In this document: one piece after another, positions 19,801 through 28,731 of the stretch
Layout of the letters: the number at the start of each line of letters is the position of its first letter
Position numbering within the stretch: position 1 is the stretch's first letter
Source: Holdemanella porci
GTDB lineage: Bacteria; Bacillota_I; Bacilli_A; Erysipelotrichales; Erysipelotrichaceae
Direction of reading: 5' to 3'
Length of the DNA: 64,000 nt
Assembly: GCF_019052655.1 (NCBI RefSeq)
Contig: NZ_JAHQVB010000002.1
Span: forward strand, 1 to 64,000
Position numbers and translations under genes: made by a program
The notes under the pieces: generated by a model
Told to the model about the DNA's origin: nothing
The model's database searches: none
The model's input: the letters and a program-made list of their open reading frames with translations, nothing else

Positions 19801-19837
19801 AAAAATGAAAAGACCCCGAACATTAAACGAGGTCTTT
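19801..19837 (-). terminator. Terminator/attenuator after the tail tube gene
   Basis: AAAGACCCCG (19809-19818) and CGAGGTCTTT (19828-19837) form a 10-pair stem with one G-U and a 9-base loop. On the minus strand it is followed by a T-rich stretch. It lies directly after the major tail gene, suggesting higher transcript levels for the head and tail tube genes than for the downstream tail genes. Confidence 0.7.
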
Positions 19838-19851
19838 ATAGTTAGCTTTTA

Positions 19852-20544
19852 TTAAGCTGCTTTCAAGATTGAAATAATTTCTTCAGGCATTGGTAATCTA
19901 GATTCTTTAGCTGTACCCTCAGATCCTGAGTCATTAGTTCCGTAAAGAATATCTTCGATTTTTTTTAATTTGTCAGGTTTAACTTTAGTTGAGTCAATTT
20001 CCAAGTGAGATGTAGGTTTGAATCCTTCAACATTTACTGGAGTAGTTGTACATTCCCAACTAAATTCGATAGCTTCTGGACTATCATTGATTGTTGAATA
20101 TCCTTTTTCAGATGGAGAAGCTTTTGCACCATAAACTAAGTGTAATTTATAGCCATAATCTTCGCCTTTTGTATCGTTACCTAATACAGTTCTGTAAGAC
20201 AAACCGAAAGCTTTTCTAGCTTGTTGTCCAACAAATACTCCACTGTCAGCAACAACTTCTTTTGTACCATCACATTCAGCAAATTCATCAGGATATGTGT
20301 ATGCACTAATTGTGCATCCAAATTCTTCATTTGAATATAACTCTAAGTATTTGCTATCATTTGCATATAATGCAGTTGCTTCTGCTCCAGATGGGCTTTC
20401 AGTAACAGAACGTAATCCGTTCCAAGCTACACCTTTTGGATATGCTCCTGTCTCATCTTGAACAAATAACACACCCATCTTGGTACCAGTTTCATAGACT
20501 CTTTCACCAGTCTGGTCCCACACTAATCTTTTTCCTTGAGTCAT
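19852..20544 (-). CDS. Major tail (tube) protein
   Basis: 230 residues. It matches the siphophage major tail protein layout: QTGERVYETGTKMGVLFVQ at the start, GLRSVTESPSGAEATALYA, then beta-rich segments including VFVGQQARKAFGLSYRTVLG and FSWECTTTPVNVEGF. Hexameric rings of this protein form the tail tube. GGAGG precedes ATG 20544. It lies after the head-tail completion genes and is followed by a strong hairpin. Confidence 0.85.
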   Translation of the reverse strand: MTQGKRLVWDQTGERVYETGTKMGVLFVQDETGAYPKGVAWNGLRSVTESPSGAEATALYANDSKYLELYSNEEFGCTISAYTYPDEFAECDGTKEVVADSGVFVGQQARKAFGLSYRTVLGNDTKGEDYGYKLHLVYGAKASPSEKGYSTINDSPEAIEFSWECTTTPVNVEGFKPTSHLEIDSTKVKPDKLKKIEDILYGTNDSGSEGTAKESRLPMPEEIISILKAA

Positions 20545-20560
20545 TATGTTTTCCTCCTAT

Positions 20561-20869
20561 TTAATAGTAAATTTTGAACACTGTATGATGAAGATTATCT
20601 GACTCGAACTTTCTAGAGAATCGACAAAGGGGGAAATGCGCGATTCTATCTGAAATTTCACTATCAGGGTCCTTATCAATAACAGTAACATCGTAGGCAT
20701 GCCGCATTAGATAAATACTATCGTTGGCATGTCTTGTATCAATGTCACTTAGAGAGTAGACAATAGCCGGATACTTCATTTGTATGTTTTTTGGTGGTTG
20801 GAAATATACATTTCTACTTCCTAACGCTTCCACTAATTTGTCATGTAATTTTAGTCTATTGCTACTCAT
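20561..20869 (-). CDS. Tail completion/terminator-type protein
   Basis: 102 residues. LHDKLVEALGSRNVYFQPP, MKYPAIVYSLSDIDTRHANDS and YDVTVIDKDPDSEI match the small tail-terminator/minor capsid family that joins head and tail in siphophages. ATG 20869 was chosen because GGAGG lies eight bases upstream; the frame stays open 15 bases further. Its start overlaps the end of the upstream gene by eight bases, implying translational coupling. Confidence 0.65.
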   Translation of the reverse strand: MSSNRLKLHDKLVEALGSRNVYFQPPKNIQMKYPAIVYSLSDIDTRHANDSIYLMRHAYDVTVIDKDPDSEISDRIAHFPLCRFSRKFESDNLHHTVFKIYY

Positions 20870-21176
20870 TGTATATTCCTCCAAGTGACAAAACTAAACG
20901 TGGGAATTGAACAGAAATGTTTTCCACTTTCCATTTAACTCCCATGTAAGTTACGTATTTCATGGCAAAATAATGTTCATTCGCAAATGGATCAGACACA
21001 ATACTAATCTCATCGCTAACATTAACATTGTCATTAATACTGGCTCCATTTGTAGTTCGTATGCGTCTTGAATTTACTTCTCCATAATAAAAACGGCGCT
21101 CTATCGTATCAGTATATACTCCAGGGACCGTCTCCTTACTGATTGCAAATCCAATCTCTCCATAAAATTTTGCCAT
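20862..21176 (-). CDS. Head closure / head-tail adaptor protein
   Basis: 104 residues, beta-rich. GEIGFAISKETVPGVYTDTI and the ending VKWKVENISVQFPRLVLSLGGIY are typical of siphophage head-closure proteins located just after the capsid gene. It would seal the portal and provide the tail docking surface. It is 11 bases downstream of the protease-capsid gene and overlaps the next gene. Confidence 0.7.
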   Translation of the reverse strand: MAKFYGEIGFAISKETVPGVYTDTIERRFYYGEVNSRRIRTTNGASINDNVNVSDEISIVSDPFANEHYFAMKYVTYMGVKWKVENISVQFPRLVLSLGGIYNE

Positions 21177-21187
21177 TTTGAATCTCC

Positions 21188-22939
21188 TTACTTAGCAGCT
21201 GCTGGAGAACCAACTTTGTAAGCTAAAGTGATAGCTGAGTATGGTTTAACCAATGCTCCTGAGCAACGAGTTTCAATCAAGTATTTCTGTTGGTTGTAGT
21301 CGATATCGAAGTCATCAAACATGTTGACTTCTCCACCTTTATCTGCGCCAACGTTGTAGTCAGCTAAGTTAACTACGATACCTGCAACTTCTTTTTGTTC
21401 TTTATCTTTAAAGCCTTCCATTACTTCAACTGTAACAATTTCTTTAACACGTAAAGTAGTTGCTAATTCAGCTTCAGTCTTGTAAAGTTTGTGACCGATT
21501 TTGTCTTCCAATAATAAACATTCAGTTACTAAATCTTCAGTGGTGAATAATGTTGGATTACCTGAACCTTTGTAGTCTTTACGGCTACGGATTACAGAGT
21601 CAATGAATGCTTTAGCTTTATCAGCTCCAGTTGCACCAGTAGAAACATTAACATCTGCTTTGATATTGTATAAATCTTCATCTAAAGCGATTGGACGAAT
21701 GTTATCAGTTTTGATGTGGTCATCATCTGAAGTTAAACGTCCGTCACCGATTAAGATTGCACGTGCAATTTCCTCATCCAACATCATACGCATTTCAGAT
21801 TTTAACCATGCGATTACATCGAAATCTGTAATGTCGATTACATCATCGCGGTCCATCTTTTGTTTTTTATAGATAGTTGTTGGAGTTGTAGTACGTTTCA
21901 ATAAGCTGAATACTTCTTCTTTCTTCATCTTTCCTTTGATGTAACCTTTAGCACGTGCCTCATCTGCAGTAATATCTGCAAACATTGATTTAATACGTGA
22001 GAATGGTGTGTGGTGAACTCCACTCATAACTTTTTGTACCCATCCCATTTCTCGTTGGACGAATTCTGGTTTGTCAGTGAAGTTCTTAGCATCTGGAAAT
22101 AAATAGTCGATGTTTTGGATTCCATATTCATTAGCATGTGCTAAGAAACTTTCACGCATACTTCCCTGACGTTTTGCGTCTTTAATGATTACTTCCATAC
22201 CAGTGTGAATTAAAGTATCATTTTCTTCGTTCATTTCGTTGTCAAATACATTGTGTTTCATGTCTTCTTCCTCCTCGTTTGCAGAGCCTCCGCTCTTTTG
22301 TGAATCTTCTAATGCTTGGCCAATTAAGGCATAAACAACTGTTTTTTGTTCTTCGTTCAAAGTGTCAAACACTTCTTTAACAGTCTTGTCATCACTTTGT
22401 GTACTGTTTTTGTTTGGTGTACTCATTTTTTCTTTCTCCTTTTCCTCTTTTTCATCACCCTCTGGCTTAGAATCACTGTGGTATAGTTCAATATTGTCAG
22501 AGTCTTCATGAATGTTAATGATTGCAGCTTCATCTGAATCATCAGAGTGAGCTAGGATTGTATCAATGTACGCTCCTGGATTTGCACCAGCTAAAACCAA
22601 GCTAACTTCACGGATAGCACCATGTAAAACATCGCCTCCGTTTTGCTTTAATTGGTTTGCATAAATTGATAAGCATTTAACATCATGATTCTTGACAAGT
22701 TCCTTTGCTAATTTTCCAGATGGTGAATCATTGAATTTTCCGTATGCGTAAACTCCTGAATCTTCGTTCTTAAGCATTGCATGCCCTAAGACGTTATCTG
22801 GATCATCGTGCAAGTGATTCCATACTAGAGGAACTTCCATGCCATCACAGTCTGCGAAAGCATTCTTACGGATAGTTCTACCGTCTGAGCAACGAATGTT
22901 ATTACGAGTAGCCCATCCACCAAAATCAAATTTTTCCAT
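21188..22939 (-). CDS. Fused prohead protease and HK97-type major capsid protein
   Basis: 583 residues. Residues 1-125 are an HK97-type prohead protease: WNHLHDDP holds the candidate catalytic His (42 or 44) and KCLSIYAN the candidate Ser (91). An acidic low-complexity linker (about 130-230), rich in Glu, Lys and Ser, resembles a scaffold/delta domain. The HK97-fold capsid follows from about 230 (N-arm, then QREMGWVQKVMSGVHHTPFS, and a C-terminal VKPYSAITLAYKVG). Self-cleavage probably separates the parts, the linker acting as internal scaffold. ATG 22939 follows a GGAGG site, with a terminator-like hairpin upstream. Confidence 0.9.
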   Translation of the reverse strand: MEKFDFGGWATRNNIRCSDGRTIRKNAFADCDGMEVPLVWNHLHDDPDNVLGHAMLKNEDSGVYAYGKFNDSPSGKLAKELVKNHDVKCLSIYANQLKQNGGDVLHGAIREVSLVLAGANPGAYIDTILAHSDDSDEAAIINIHEDSDNIELYHSDSKPEGDEKEEKEKEKMSTPNKNSTQSDDKTVKEVFDTLNEEQKTVVYALIGQALEDSQKSGGSANEEEEDMKHNVFDNEMNEENDTLIHTGMEVIIKDAKRQGSMRESFLAHANEYGIQNIDYLFPDAKNFTDKPEFVQREMGWVQKVMSGVHHTPFSRIKSMFADITADEARAKGYIKGKMKKEEVFSLLKRTTTPTTIYKKQKMDRDDVIDITDFDVIAWLKSEMRMMLDEEIARAILIGDGRLTSDDDHIKTDNIRPIALDEDLYNIKADVNVSTGATGADKAKAFIDSVIRSRKDYKGSGNPTLFTTEDLVTECLLLEDKIGHKLYKTEAELATTLRVKEIVTVEVMEGFKDKEQKEVAGIVVNLADYNVGADKGGEVNMFDDFDIDYNQQKYLIETRCSGALVKPYSAITLAYKVGSPAAAK

Positions 22940-22963
22940 TTTGACGTTTCCTCCTTATAAAAC

Positions 22964-22997
22964 AAAAAAAAAACAGTTCCAATTCATTTGAATACTG
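22964..22997 (-). terminator. Terminator-like hairpin between portal and capsid genes
   Basis: On the minus strand a stem (CAGT-ATTC / GAAT-ACTG with a 4-base bulge, 22974-22997) is followed by ten T residues (22964-22973). It lies in a 96-base gap just before the capsid ribosome binding site, so it may attenuate read-through or protect the capsid mRNA 5' end. Confidence 0.5.
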
Positions 22998-23035
22998 CTA
23001 GTAGTTTTTCTATGCTAATTTGTCTATAGAATTAA

Positions 23036-24295
23036 CTAACTTGTTGGTTCTTCTCCTGAAAATTCACTGTTTGTCTCGTCTGCTCGACCTCCGTTTAATC
23101 TCTCTTCTACTTCAGCATTTGACTGACTGATGTTACTGTTAACTAATTCATCTGCCTTTGGATCAGAAGATGGTTTCATTCCAATAATCTGACGAATTTC
23201 GTTAGACGTTAGAATTTCATTTCGAGTAAACTTATCAGCAATCTCAGCAATATCATTAACCGGCACTAGGTTAAATGGATCTCTGAAGTATTTAATTGAC
23301 TGCTTTTGAGTTCTTGCAGTTTTCGTTAAAAATTTTCTTTTAAATTCATCTGTTATGGCAGCAACTATTGGTTCTATGCTTCTGTTATAGTAATTAAGCA
23401 TTACTTTCTCATCAGCAGTTCCATCCATCACAGCTTGCGTAATTCCTAGTTGACTGTATAACATGTTTGTTAAGTACTCGATTTGATTCATTAAGTTATT
23501 ATCTACTGAACGGTTAAGCTGTGTAATTTTCTCAGTTCCATCAGTATATGCAATTCCATACTTAGAACCAGCTAACTGCATTTCAATGTCTTTACGTCTC
23601 TTCTCAGCTTGTTCTCTTCGAGCATCTGATTTAATAACATACGGTAATTGGATAATCATGTCTAGCTTTCCTGCTCCACTCTGTTCATCAATTACATCTA
23701 ATAGATTTAACTTACGAATTAATCGTTGTAGTGTTGAGTTTGGTTGATTAATAATCTCGTATAATGGATTCTCAACAATTGCCACCATACTTTTTGGTAG
23801 AGTCACGTCTTCATGTCTACCTGTCTTTTCGTTGTAAAGGTTCACACGCACATGCTCTGGATACCACTCTACAATTTTTCCTGTTCTCAACTTTTCAATA
23901 TCTATTGACCCATTTGTTGTTGGATCTAATTTTGTATCAGTTGGAACAATAGCAACTACGCCTTCATCTAATAGAGACATGACAATGTCTTTCTTTAGTT
24001 GTCTGCCTGTTTGGTCAATGTTAGCTTCTAAAGTAAGACAATTATTAAGACCACTATTGATTTCAGATAAATATCTACCATTCTCATCGAGCTTTACATG
24101 GCGTATGTCAATCTGAGAACAGTCTATTGCAATCCGTGTAAATACAGATGAAACAATAGATTTCTCGTTCCCATTTCGTAGTCTTGTTCTGAATGGTTGA
24201 TATGAATACCCTCCATAGTCAGGACGATAAGTTGGGTCTCTATTAAAAAAAGCGTTCCAGGCATGTACTAGCCTAGAACTAATCGAATTTTCCAT
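23036..24295 (-). CDS. Phage portal protein (HK97 type)
   Basis: 419 residues. SIVSSVFTRIAIDCSQIDIRHV at about 45-65, the clip/stem region near DVIDEQSGAGKLD, and LTNMLYSQLGITQAVMDG near 285 are typical of HK97-family portals. The dodecameric portal forms the DNA entry vertex and docks the terminase. The C-terminal 50 residues are hydrophilic. Its start region (CATTTTGACG on the plus strand) also supplies the -35 box of the divergent EcsC gene. Confidence 0.88.
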   Translation of the reverse strand: MENSISSRLVHAWNAFFNRDPTYRPDYGGYSYQPFRTRLRNGNEKSIVSSVFTRIAIDCSQIDIRHVKLDENGRYLSEINSGLNNCLTLEANIDQTGRQLKKDIVMSLLDEGVVAIVPTDTKLDPTTNGSIDIEKLRTGKIVEWYPEHVRVNLYNEKTGRHEDVTLPKSMVAIVENPLYEIINQPNSTLQRLIRKLNLLDVIDEQSGAGKLDMIIQLPYVIKSDARREQAEKRRKDIEMQLAGSKYGIAYTDGTEKITQLNRSVDNNLMNQIEYLTNMLYSQLGITQAVMDGTADEKVMLNYYNRSIEPIVAAITDEFKRKFLTKTARTQKQSIKYFRDPFNLVPVNDIAEIADKFTRNEILTSNEIRQIIGMKPSSDPKADELVNSNISQSNAEVEERLNGGRADETNSEFSGEEPTS

Positions 24296-24296
24296 T

Positions 24297-24324
24297 TTGA
24301 CGACTCCTTCTTTCGTGTTAGAAT
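24297..24324 (+). promoter_or_regulatory. Promoter of the antisense EcsC-family gene
   Basis: TTGACG (24297-24302) and TAGAAT (24319-24324) are separated by 16 bases, a good sigma-A match. AAAGGAG at 24334-24340 and ATG 24350 follow. The -35 box overlaps the first codon region of the portal gene on the other strand. Confidence 0.6.
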
Positions 24325-24349
24325 ATATGCATTAAAGGAGATTCACATA

Positions 24350-25012
24350 ATGCAAATTCCTAAAATAAATGTACCTGCGCAAATCAATAAAGTTAAATCA
24401 ATTTCACAGGATGATTTAATAAAAGCTATAAATACTTGCTATGAGAAAACCATGCAAGGTCTACCTGGAGTAAAATCTAGTTATGACTTGGCAGATGAGT
24501 ATCTAGCCAAATACCATGACCCAAAGATAGCAGCAGAAAGGCTTATTAATGCACAAGTTAAAAAGTGCACCACTTCTGGATTCGTTACCGGATTAGGTGG
24601 CTTATTAACTATGGCAGTAGCAATTCCCGCAGACTTAACTGCTTGTATCTTTGTTCAACTCCAAATGATTTCTGCCATTGCAGTTCTTGGTGGATATGAT
24701 CCAAAAGACGATGAAGTCCGTACAGTAGCTTATATCTGCCTAACTGGAGAAAGTGTTTCTGAGGCACTTAATAAAATGGGAGTTAAGATTGGTCAAAAAG
24801 TTGGAACTAAATTAATTGATAAAATACCTGGAAAGTTATTGGTTGCAATTAATCGAAAACTTGGAGGTATGATTTTTACCAAATTCGGAACAAAAGGAGT
24901 TATCAATCTTTGTGATTTAATTCCAGTTGTTGGAGGAGTAATAGGCGGTGGATTCAATTATGCTACTACCAGAAAAATTGGAAAAATAGCTACAAAAGAA
25001 TTCTTGAAATAA
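24350..25012 (+). CDS. EcsC-family protein, probable lysogeny-expressed moron
   Basis: 220 residues. TTSGFVTGLGGLLTMAVAIPADL, LQMISAIAVLGGYDPKDDEVRT and NLCDLIPVVGGVIGGGFNY are the conserved EcsC-family blocks, with two membrane-inserting hydrophobic stretches (about 80-100 and 185-205). EcsC proteins are membrane-associated with poorly known roles; many occur in bacterial genomes and some in prophages. This is the only plus-strand gene in the phage structural block. It lies between portal and large terminase with its own promoter and ends one base before the terminase stop. This layout is typical of a moron that alters the lysogen, for instance superinfection exclusion; that role is inferred. 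Confidence 0.8.
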   Translation: MQIPKINVPAQINKVKSISQDDLIKAINTCYEKTMQGLPGVKSSYDLADEYLAKYHDPKIAAERLINAQVKKCTTSGFVTGLGGLLTMAVAIPADLTACIFVQLQMISAIAVLGGYDPKDDEVRTVAYICLTGESVSEALNKMGVKIGQKVGTKLIDKIPGKLLVAINRKLGGMIFTKFGTKGVINLCDLIPVVGGVIGGGFNYATTRKIGKIATKEFLK

Positions 25013-26758
25013 TTATTCAAATGCATCAGGGTTTCGTTTAAAAGCAACTAATGCATCTATCAAGGCAGCGACAGGGTCAATCTTTTCGTCATGCCTTTTT
25101 TTTAATAATTTTCTATTACCGTTTGTGTCTTCAATAGTGATACAGTTACCCATTGCAAATCCAAACAATTGTTCATCAAAGATTAGAAGTCTTTCTTCTG
25201 AAATCTTCTTAATCTCACCTAACGGAACTGACTCCGTACGAGCTCCTTGCTGTACTTTCTCAACTCCAAATGGTCCGTTTTCAGTTACCCATCTTTGGAC
25301 AAACGCTTCTGCATTGTATGGGTCAAATCCAAATGTTCGAACATCATACTCTTGCTGAAGAATGAATTGATCCAAGTCTTCATAGACTTCCATCATGTCT
25401 AGTGTTGTACCTTCCATGACTGCTAAACTTCCTTCTTTAATAAAGTCTTCATACTTCATTCTCATTGCCGGGTGCAACTTATTAAATGTTAATGAAGAAA
25501 TATAGTTTCTTGTCTTAACTCCAAATCCACCATTAGATAATGGGAATAAGAATGTAAAGGCACAGAAGTCATCACCTCTTGAAAGGTCTGCACCAAGACT
25601 ACAAGGCATCTTCCAAAAGCTTCGTTTCCTATGAGGTATAGTTTCATCATAGGTAAAAAAATAGGTATACCCTTCCATAGGTATACCAAATCGTTTTGCT
25701 AAAATATCGTTTCTTGCGGCTGGTGTTTTCTCAGCACGCTCAACATCTAATTGAATTGTTTCATAAGTTACTGTTTTACCAGTATTAGGATTTGCCTTAA
25801 GCCACATTTCAGGAATTCCAACTTCATCCAACGAATCTAGTTTGTACCACCAGATTGATACATGAGGGTTAATGTACTCGCCTCTTAGAATCTGTTCTAA
25901 TTCCATTTTGACGCTATCACCTACACCATTACGAACCGTTCCTTCTGAACTAGTTGCAATAATTAAATAGTCGTCTAATTTAGATGCACCTTGTTCAATT
26001 GCCCCAACTACATCTTCTCTAATGTCTCCAGATAGCCATTCATCAACTGTGGCTAATTTACATCTTAAACCTTGCAGTGAATCAATGCTCATAGCTCGGA
26101 CTTCAAGCAAACTACCTGTTAGAAAGTTTTCAATACCCTTCTTGGTAGAGCATAGCTTCTGACGATTTGCTCTTGAACCAGTTGTGTTTTGCAATGAACC
26201 TTGAGTTAGAAACTTAAACAACGGTCCTCTAGCTCTAGTAATAGCAGTTTTCAAAGGAGACATTGTTTCCTCAGCTTGCTTCATTGTTGGAGCTGTAGCT
26301 ACTTGATGTGTTGTAGATGGGTCTACATTAAGTTCATAACCATGCATACTTGAAGCATATAATGATTTAGCAGCACCTCGACCAACAATCAAATACTGTT
26401 TGTTAATTAGACGTTTTTTGATTGTCTTTTGAACATAGTGTCCACCATGCCCATCTTCATTAGGTTCATACACGCTACGCTCAACATAGTAGTACCAACC
26501 CCATACTTGTTCACCCCATAATTTAAATGAGTCTAGCAAATTTAAGTCTGAACCATCGGTTAGGACTAATTCATTCTCACAGAATTTAATCCATCCCTCG
26601 ACAGCTTTATCATCATAATAATATTTAGGACTGGCAATCAATGCATCAATCCTATTCATTTCCATAGACACTTGTTTACATACAGGTATCTCTCCTCGGA
26701 TAACGGCATCTCTAAATCTGCCGTAATACTTTGGAACAGCAGTGTTAGATAATGCCAT
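25013..26758 (-). CDS. terL: Terminase large subunit
   Basis: 581 residues. The ATPase domain shows a Walker A-like GRGAAKS (about 127), the coupling region APTMKQAEETMSP, Walker B TVDEWLSGD (about 236) and the ATSSEG motif. The RNase H-like nuclease domain shows GADLSRGDDF (about 392), FGFDPYNAEAFVQRW (about 475) and a final acidic DALVAF segment. It pumps DNA into the prohead through the portal and cuts genome ends. It is separated from the small-terminase-like gene by five genes. Confidence 0.92.
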   Translation of the reverse strand: MALSNTAVPKYYGRFRDAVIRGEIPVCKQVSMEMNRIDALIASPKYYYDDKAVEGWIKFCENELVLTDGSDLNLLDSFKLWGEQVWGWYYYVERSVYEPNEDGHGGHYVQKTIKKRLINKQYLIVGRGAAKSLYASSMHGYELNVDPSTTHQVATAPTMKQAEETMSPLKTAITRARGPLFKFLTQGSLQNTTGSRANRQKLCSTKKGIENFLTGSLLEVRAMSIDSLQGLRCKLATVDEWLSGDIREDVVGAIEQGASKLDDYLIIATSSEGTVRNGVGDSVKMELEQILRGEYINPHVSIWWYKLDSLDEVGIPEMWLKANPNTGKTVTYETIQLDVERAEKTPAARNDILAKRFGIPMEGYTYFFTYDETIPHRKRSFWKMPCSLGADLSRGDDFCAFTFLFPLSNGGFGVKTRNYISSLTFNKLHPAMRMKYEDFIKEGSLAVMEGTTLDMMEVYEDLDQFILQQEYDVRTFGFDPYNAEAFVQRWVTENGPFGVEKVQQGARTESVPLGEIKKISEERLLIFDEQLFGFAMGNCITIEDTNGNRKLLKKRHDEKIDPVAALIDALVAFKRNPDAFE

Positions 26759-26786
26759 TTAATCACCTACTATATATTTTTACAAA

Positions 26787-27335
26787 TTATCCTCGCAACT
26801 CTTTGATGGCCAAAGCAATTCCGAGTGCTGAACTAGTGACACCCAGAACAGTGCCAGTGGTTTCAAGAATATTCTTAGCATATTCTCTACCTTTAGAAGC
26901 TTTCTTTTGATTAAATACATCGTTATACTGACGCTCTAATAATTCCCTATTAATCTGGTTTCTAAGTTCCTGATCACTCATAGAACTAAGGTTCATTCTT
27001 TTGTTATTTCTTTTAGAATTATTATTAATATAGTTCTGATTTGAAACACGTAATGTATCATTCATCTGCCTTGTTGAGTCAACTACTTTTTTAGTTCGCT
27101 CGACATCTTCCTTTACATATCGGTTAGCATCTGAATTTAAATCACTTCGCCCATTTTTTTTGCTAGTCCTATAATAAGTTCTGCTCTCAGTGTCATACTT
27201 ATTGTAACCTTGCTCTCTAGCATCCCTGGCATAACGTTTATTACCTGCTGCAGTTAAACTACCATCTTCATTCTGGTATCTACGCACACCCCATCTCTGA
27301 CCTTTAATGCCATGGTGATATAATTCATTTGTCAT
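26787..27335 (-). CDS. Small head-associated protein with YHHG...WGVRRYQ motif (copy 1)
   Basis: 182 residues. The N-terminus reads LYHHGIKGQRWGVRRYQN, a motif present at the start of many Firmicutes phage minor structural proteins, followed by a basic, Asn/Arg-rich helical region and a C-terminal hydrophobic segment (TTGTVLGVTSSALGIALAI, about 158-176). The same motif starts the adjacent gene, and a related one starts the RNA-polymerase-like protein. Its function is unknown; a scaffold, internal head protein or injected protein are possible. GGGGGTG precedes the ATG. Confidence 0.65.
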   Translation of the reverse strand: MTNELYHHGIKGQRWGVRRYQNEDGSLTAAGNKRYARDAREQGYNKYDTESRTYYRTSKKNGRSDLNSDANRYVKEDVERTKKVVDSTRQMNDTLRVSNQNYINNNSKRNNKRMNLSSMSDQELRNQINRELLERQYNDVFNQKKASKGREYAKNILETTGTVLGVTSSALGIALAIKELRG

Positions 27336-27355
27336 AGTTATTCACCCCCATATAA

Positions 27356-27955
27356 TTAGAACTTGCCAAAAGAATTTGTGATATTGTAATAATTTAGCAT
27401 AGCTCTACCTGTCTCAATGTTGTCTTTATATCCTATATCTTTAAGTAATGCATCCTGATACTGTTGAGAATACTTCTTACCTATTTCAGATTTTCTTTCA
27501 CTTGCCAGTTCACTAAGCATGTCATATCTAGCATTGTGCTCATTTTTACTATCTGTATACCATTTGTTATAAAAATTATCAGGTGTATCACCCTTACTAG
27601 AATGTTTGTCTGCTAAGTCACTGTATTGTCTATAGCTATCCCACTCTTGTTGTCTCTTTTCTGAATACTTCTTGTATAGCTCATCATTTTCAACTTCTGC
27701 CTTATTCTTATTTCTAACTTTCTCCCAATTCTCTCCAGTAATTCCAGAAAAATTAAATGGATTTCTACTTCTACGATAATCACGCTTAGCTTCTCTTATT
27801 GTTCTTTTTACTTCTTTCTTAGACATTCCATAACGAGCTTTAGCAGTATTTGCTAAATTACCATTCTTATTTTGGTAACGTCTAACTCCCCATTTCATTC
27901 CTAAAACACCATGGTGATAAAGTTCACCAGAAGTATTAATTGTATAATTTGCCAT
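27356..27955 (-). CDS. Small head-associated protein with YHHG...WGVRRYQ motif (copy 2)
   Basis: 199 residues. After a short lead, LYHHGVLGMKWGVRRYQN is followed by a Lys/Arg/Tyr-rich, strongly helical body (KEVKRTIREAKRDYRRSRN) and a C-terminal helix pair. It is a diverged paralog of the adjacent gene in its N-terminus only; the bodies differ. ATG 27955 was chosen because GGAGG lies a few bases upstream. Position between connector and large terminase points to a role in head assembly or in the virion interior, not otherwise defined. Confidence 0.65.
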   Translation of the reverse strand: MANYTINTSGELYHHGVLGMKWGVRRYQNKNGNLANTAKARYGMSKKEVKRTIREAKRDYRRSRNPFNFSGITGENWEKVRNKNKAEVENDELYKKYSEKRQQEWDSYRQYSDLADKHSSKGDTPDNFYNKWYTDSKNEHNARYDMLSELASERKSEIGKKYSQQYQDALLKDIGYKDNIETGRAMLNYYNITNSFGKF

Positions 27956-28304
27956 GATAATCCACCTCCGAACAAATGCGCCATTCATACTCATTAATCA
28001 TTGCTTTGTAACTATCTAATGCTGAACCAGTTGGTGGGTCAAACTCAAGTCTAGTCTTCAAATATAGCCATGACTTGATTGCATTAAGTAATGGTCCATC
28101 TTTCATTAAATCGGTCCACAACGTTGACTCATCAGTAACAGAAAATGACTTTGCTTTATCAATTCCCATCTGACCTAATGCAAGAAAGTTACTATTAATG
28201 AATAGAATCAAGTCTGAGTCAAATGCACTATCCCAATTGGAAACACCACTGCACTTCTTGATAGACTCTAAGATACTATTCATGTTGATGTTGCTCTCAT
28301 CCAT
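27936..28304 (-). CDS. Head-tail connector (gp6-like)
   Basis: 122 residues, mainly helical. SILESIKKCSG, FDSDLILFINSNFLALGQMG and KSWLYLKTRLEFDPPTGSALDSYK are the signature of the siphophage DNA-packaging/gp6-like connector proteins that form the ring below the portal. Usually this gene follows the capsid; here it precedes the terminase large gene. ATG 28304 has GGAGG eight bases upstream. It overlaps the next gene by 20 bases. Confidence 0.75.
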   Translation of the reverse strand: MDESNINMNSILESIKKCSGVSNWDSAFDSDLILFINSNFLALGQMGIDKAKSFSVTDESTLWTDLMKDGPLLNAIKSWLYLKTRLEFDPPTGSALDSYKAMINEYEWRICSEVDYHGKLYN

Positions 28305-28320
28305 ATACCTGTCCTCCATT

Positions 28321-28731
28321 CTATTTCCAAGGACATGTGTCACCTGGAACTCTTTCTATAACCTTACTGTTTAGCTGACTTAGATTACCATAATGTATAG
28401 CCTTGTGAGTGTCATAAGTACAAGCTATAACATTCTCCAAATCAAACAGTGCAGGTGACCTATTAATTACATCTGCTTTAGTTAATGGATTGATATGATG
28501 AATATAAATCTTACCTTGTATTGGTAAGTCAGGCATTCCTAAATCACATCCATTGTCACGAGTAATCACCTTGTGTCTAAAGCTTCTCCATTCAGGAGAG
28601 TGATAAAAAATTTGGTTCAAATATCTACTAGATCCAAAAGTCTCATTGCCTACTTCATTTGGTGTCCACAGATAGTTGAACCGTTCTTCAAAAGTTTTAA
28701 GTTTAATCAACTCAGAATATGACCTATTCAT
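28321..28731 (-). CDS. HNH endonuclease, packaging module
   Basis: About 136 residues. FYHSPEWRSFRHKVITRDNG, IYIHHINPLT and FDLENVIACTYDTHKAIHYG form the HNH nuclease fold (HH, N and H residues in order). The usual zinc-binding Cys pairs are missing except a single DLG-linked Cys. HNH proteins beside terminase genes assist cos cleavage in many phages. It lies next to the candidate packaging site and overlaps the small-terminase-like gene. Confidence 0.8.
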   Translation of the reverse strand: MNRSYSELIKLKTFEERFNYLWTPNEVGNETFGSSRYLNQIFYHSPEWRSFRHKVITRDNGCDLGMPDLPIQGKIYIHHINPLTKADVINRSPALFDLENVIACTYDTHKAIHYGNLSQLNSKVIERVPGDTCPWK

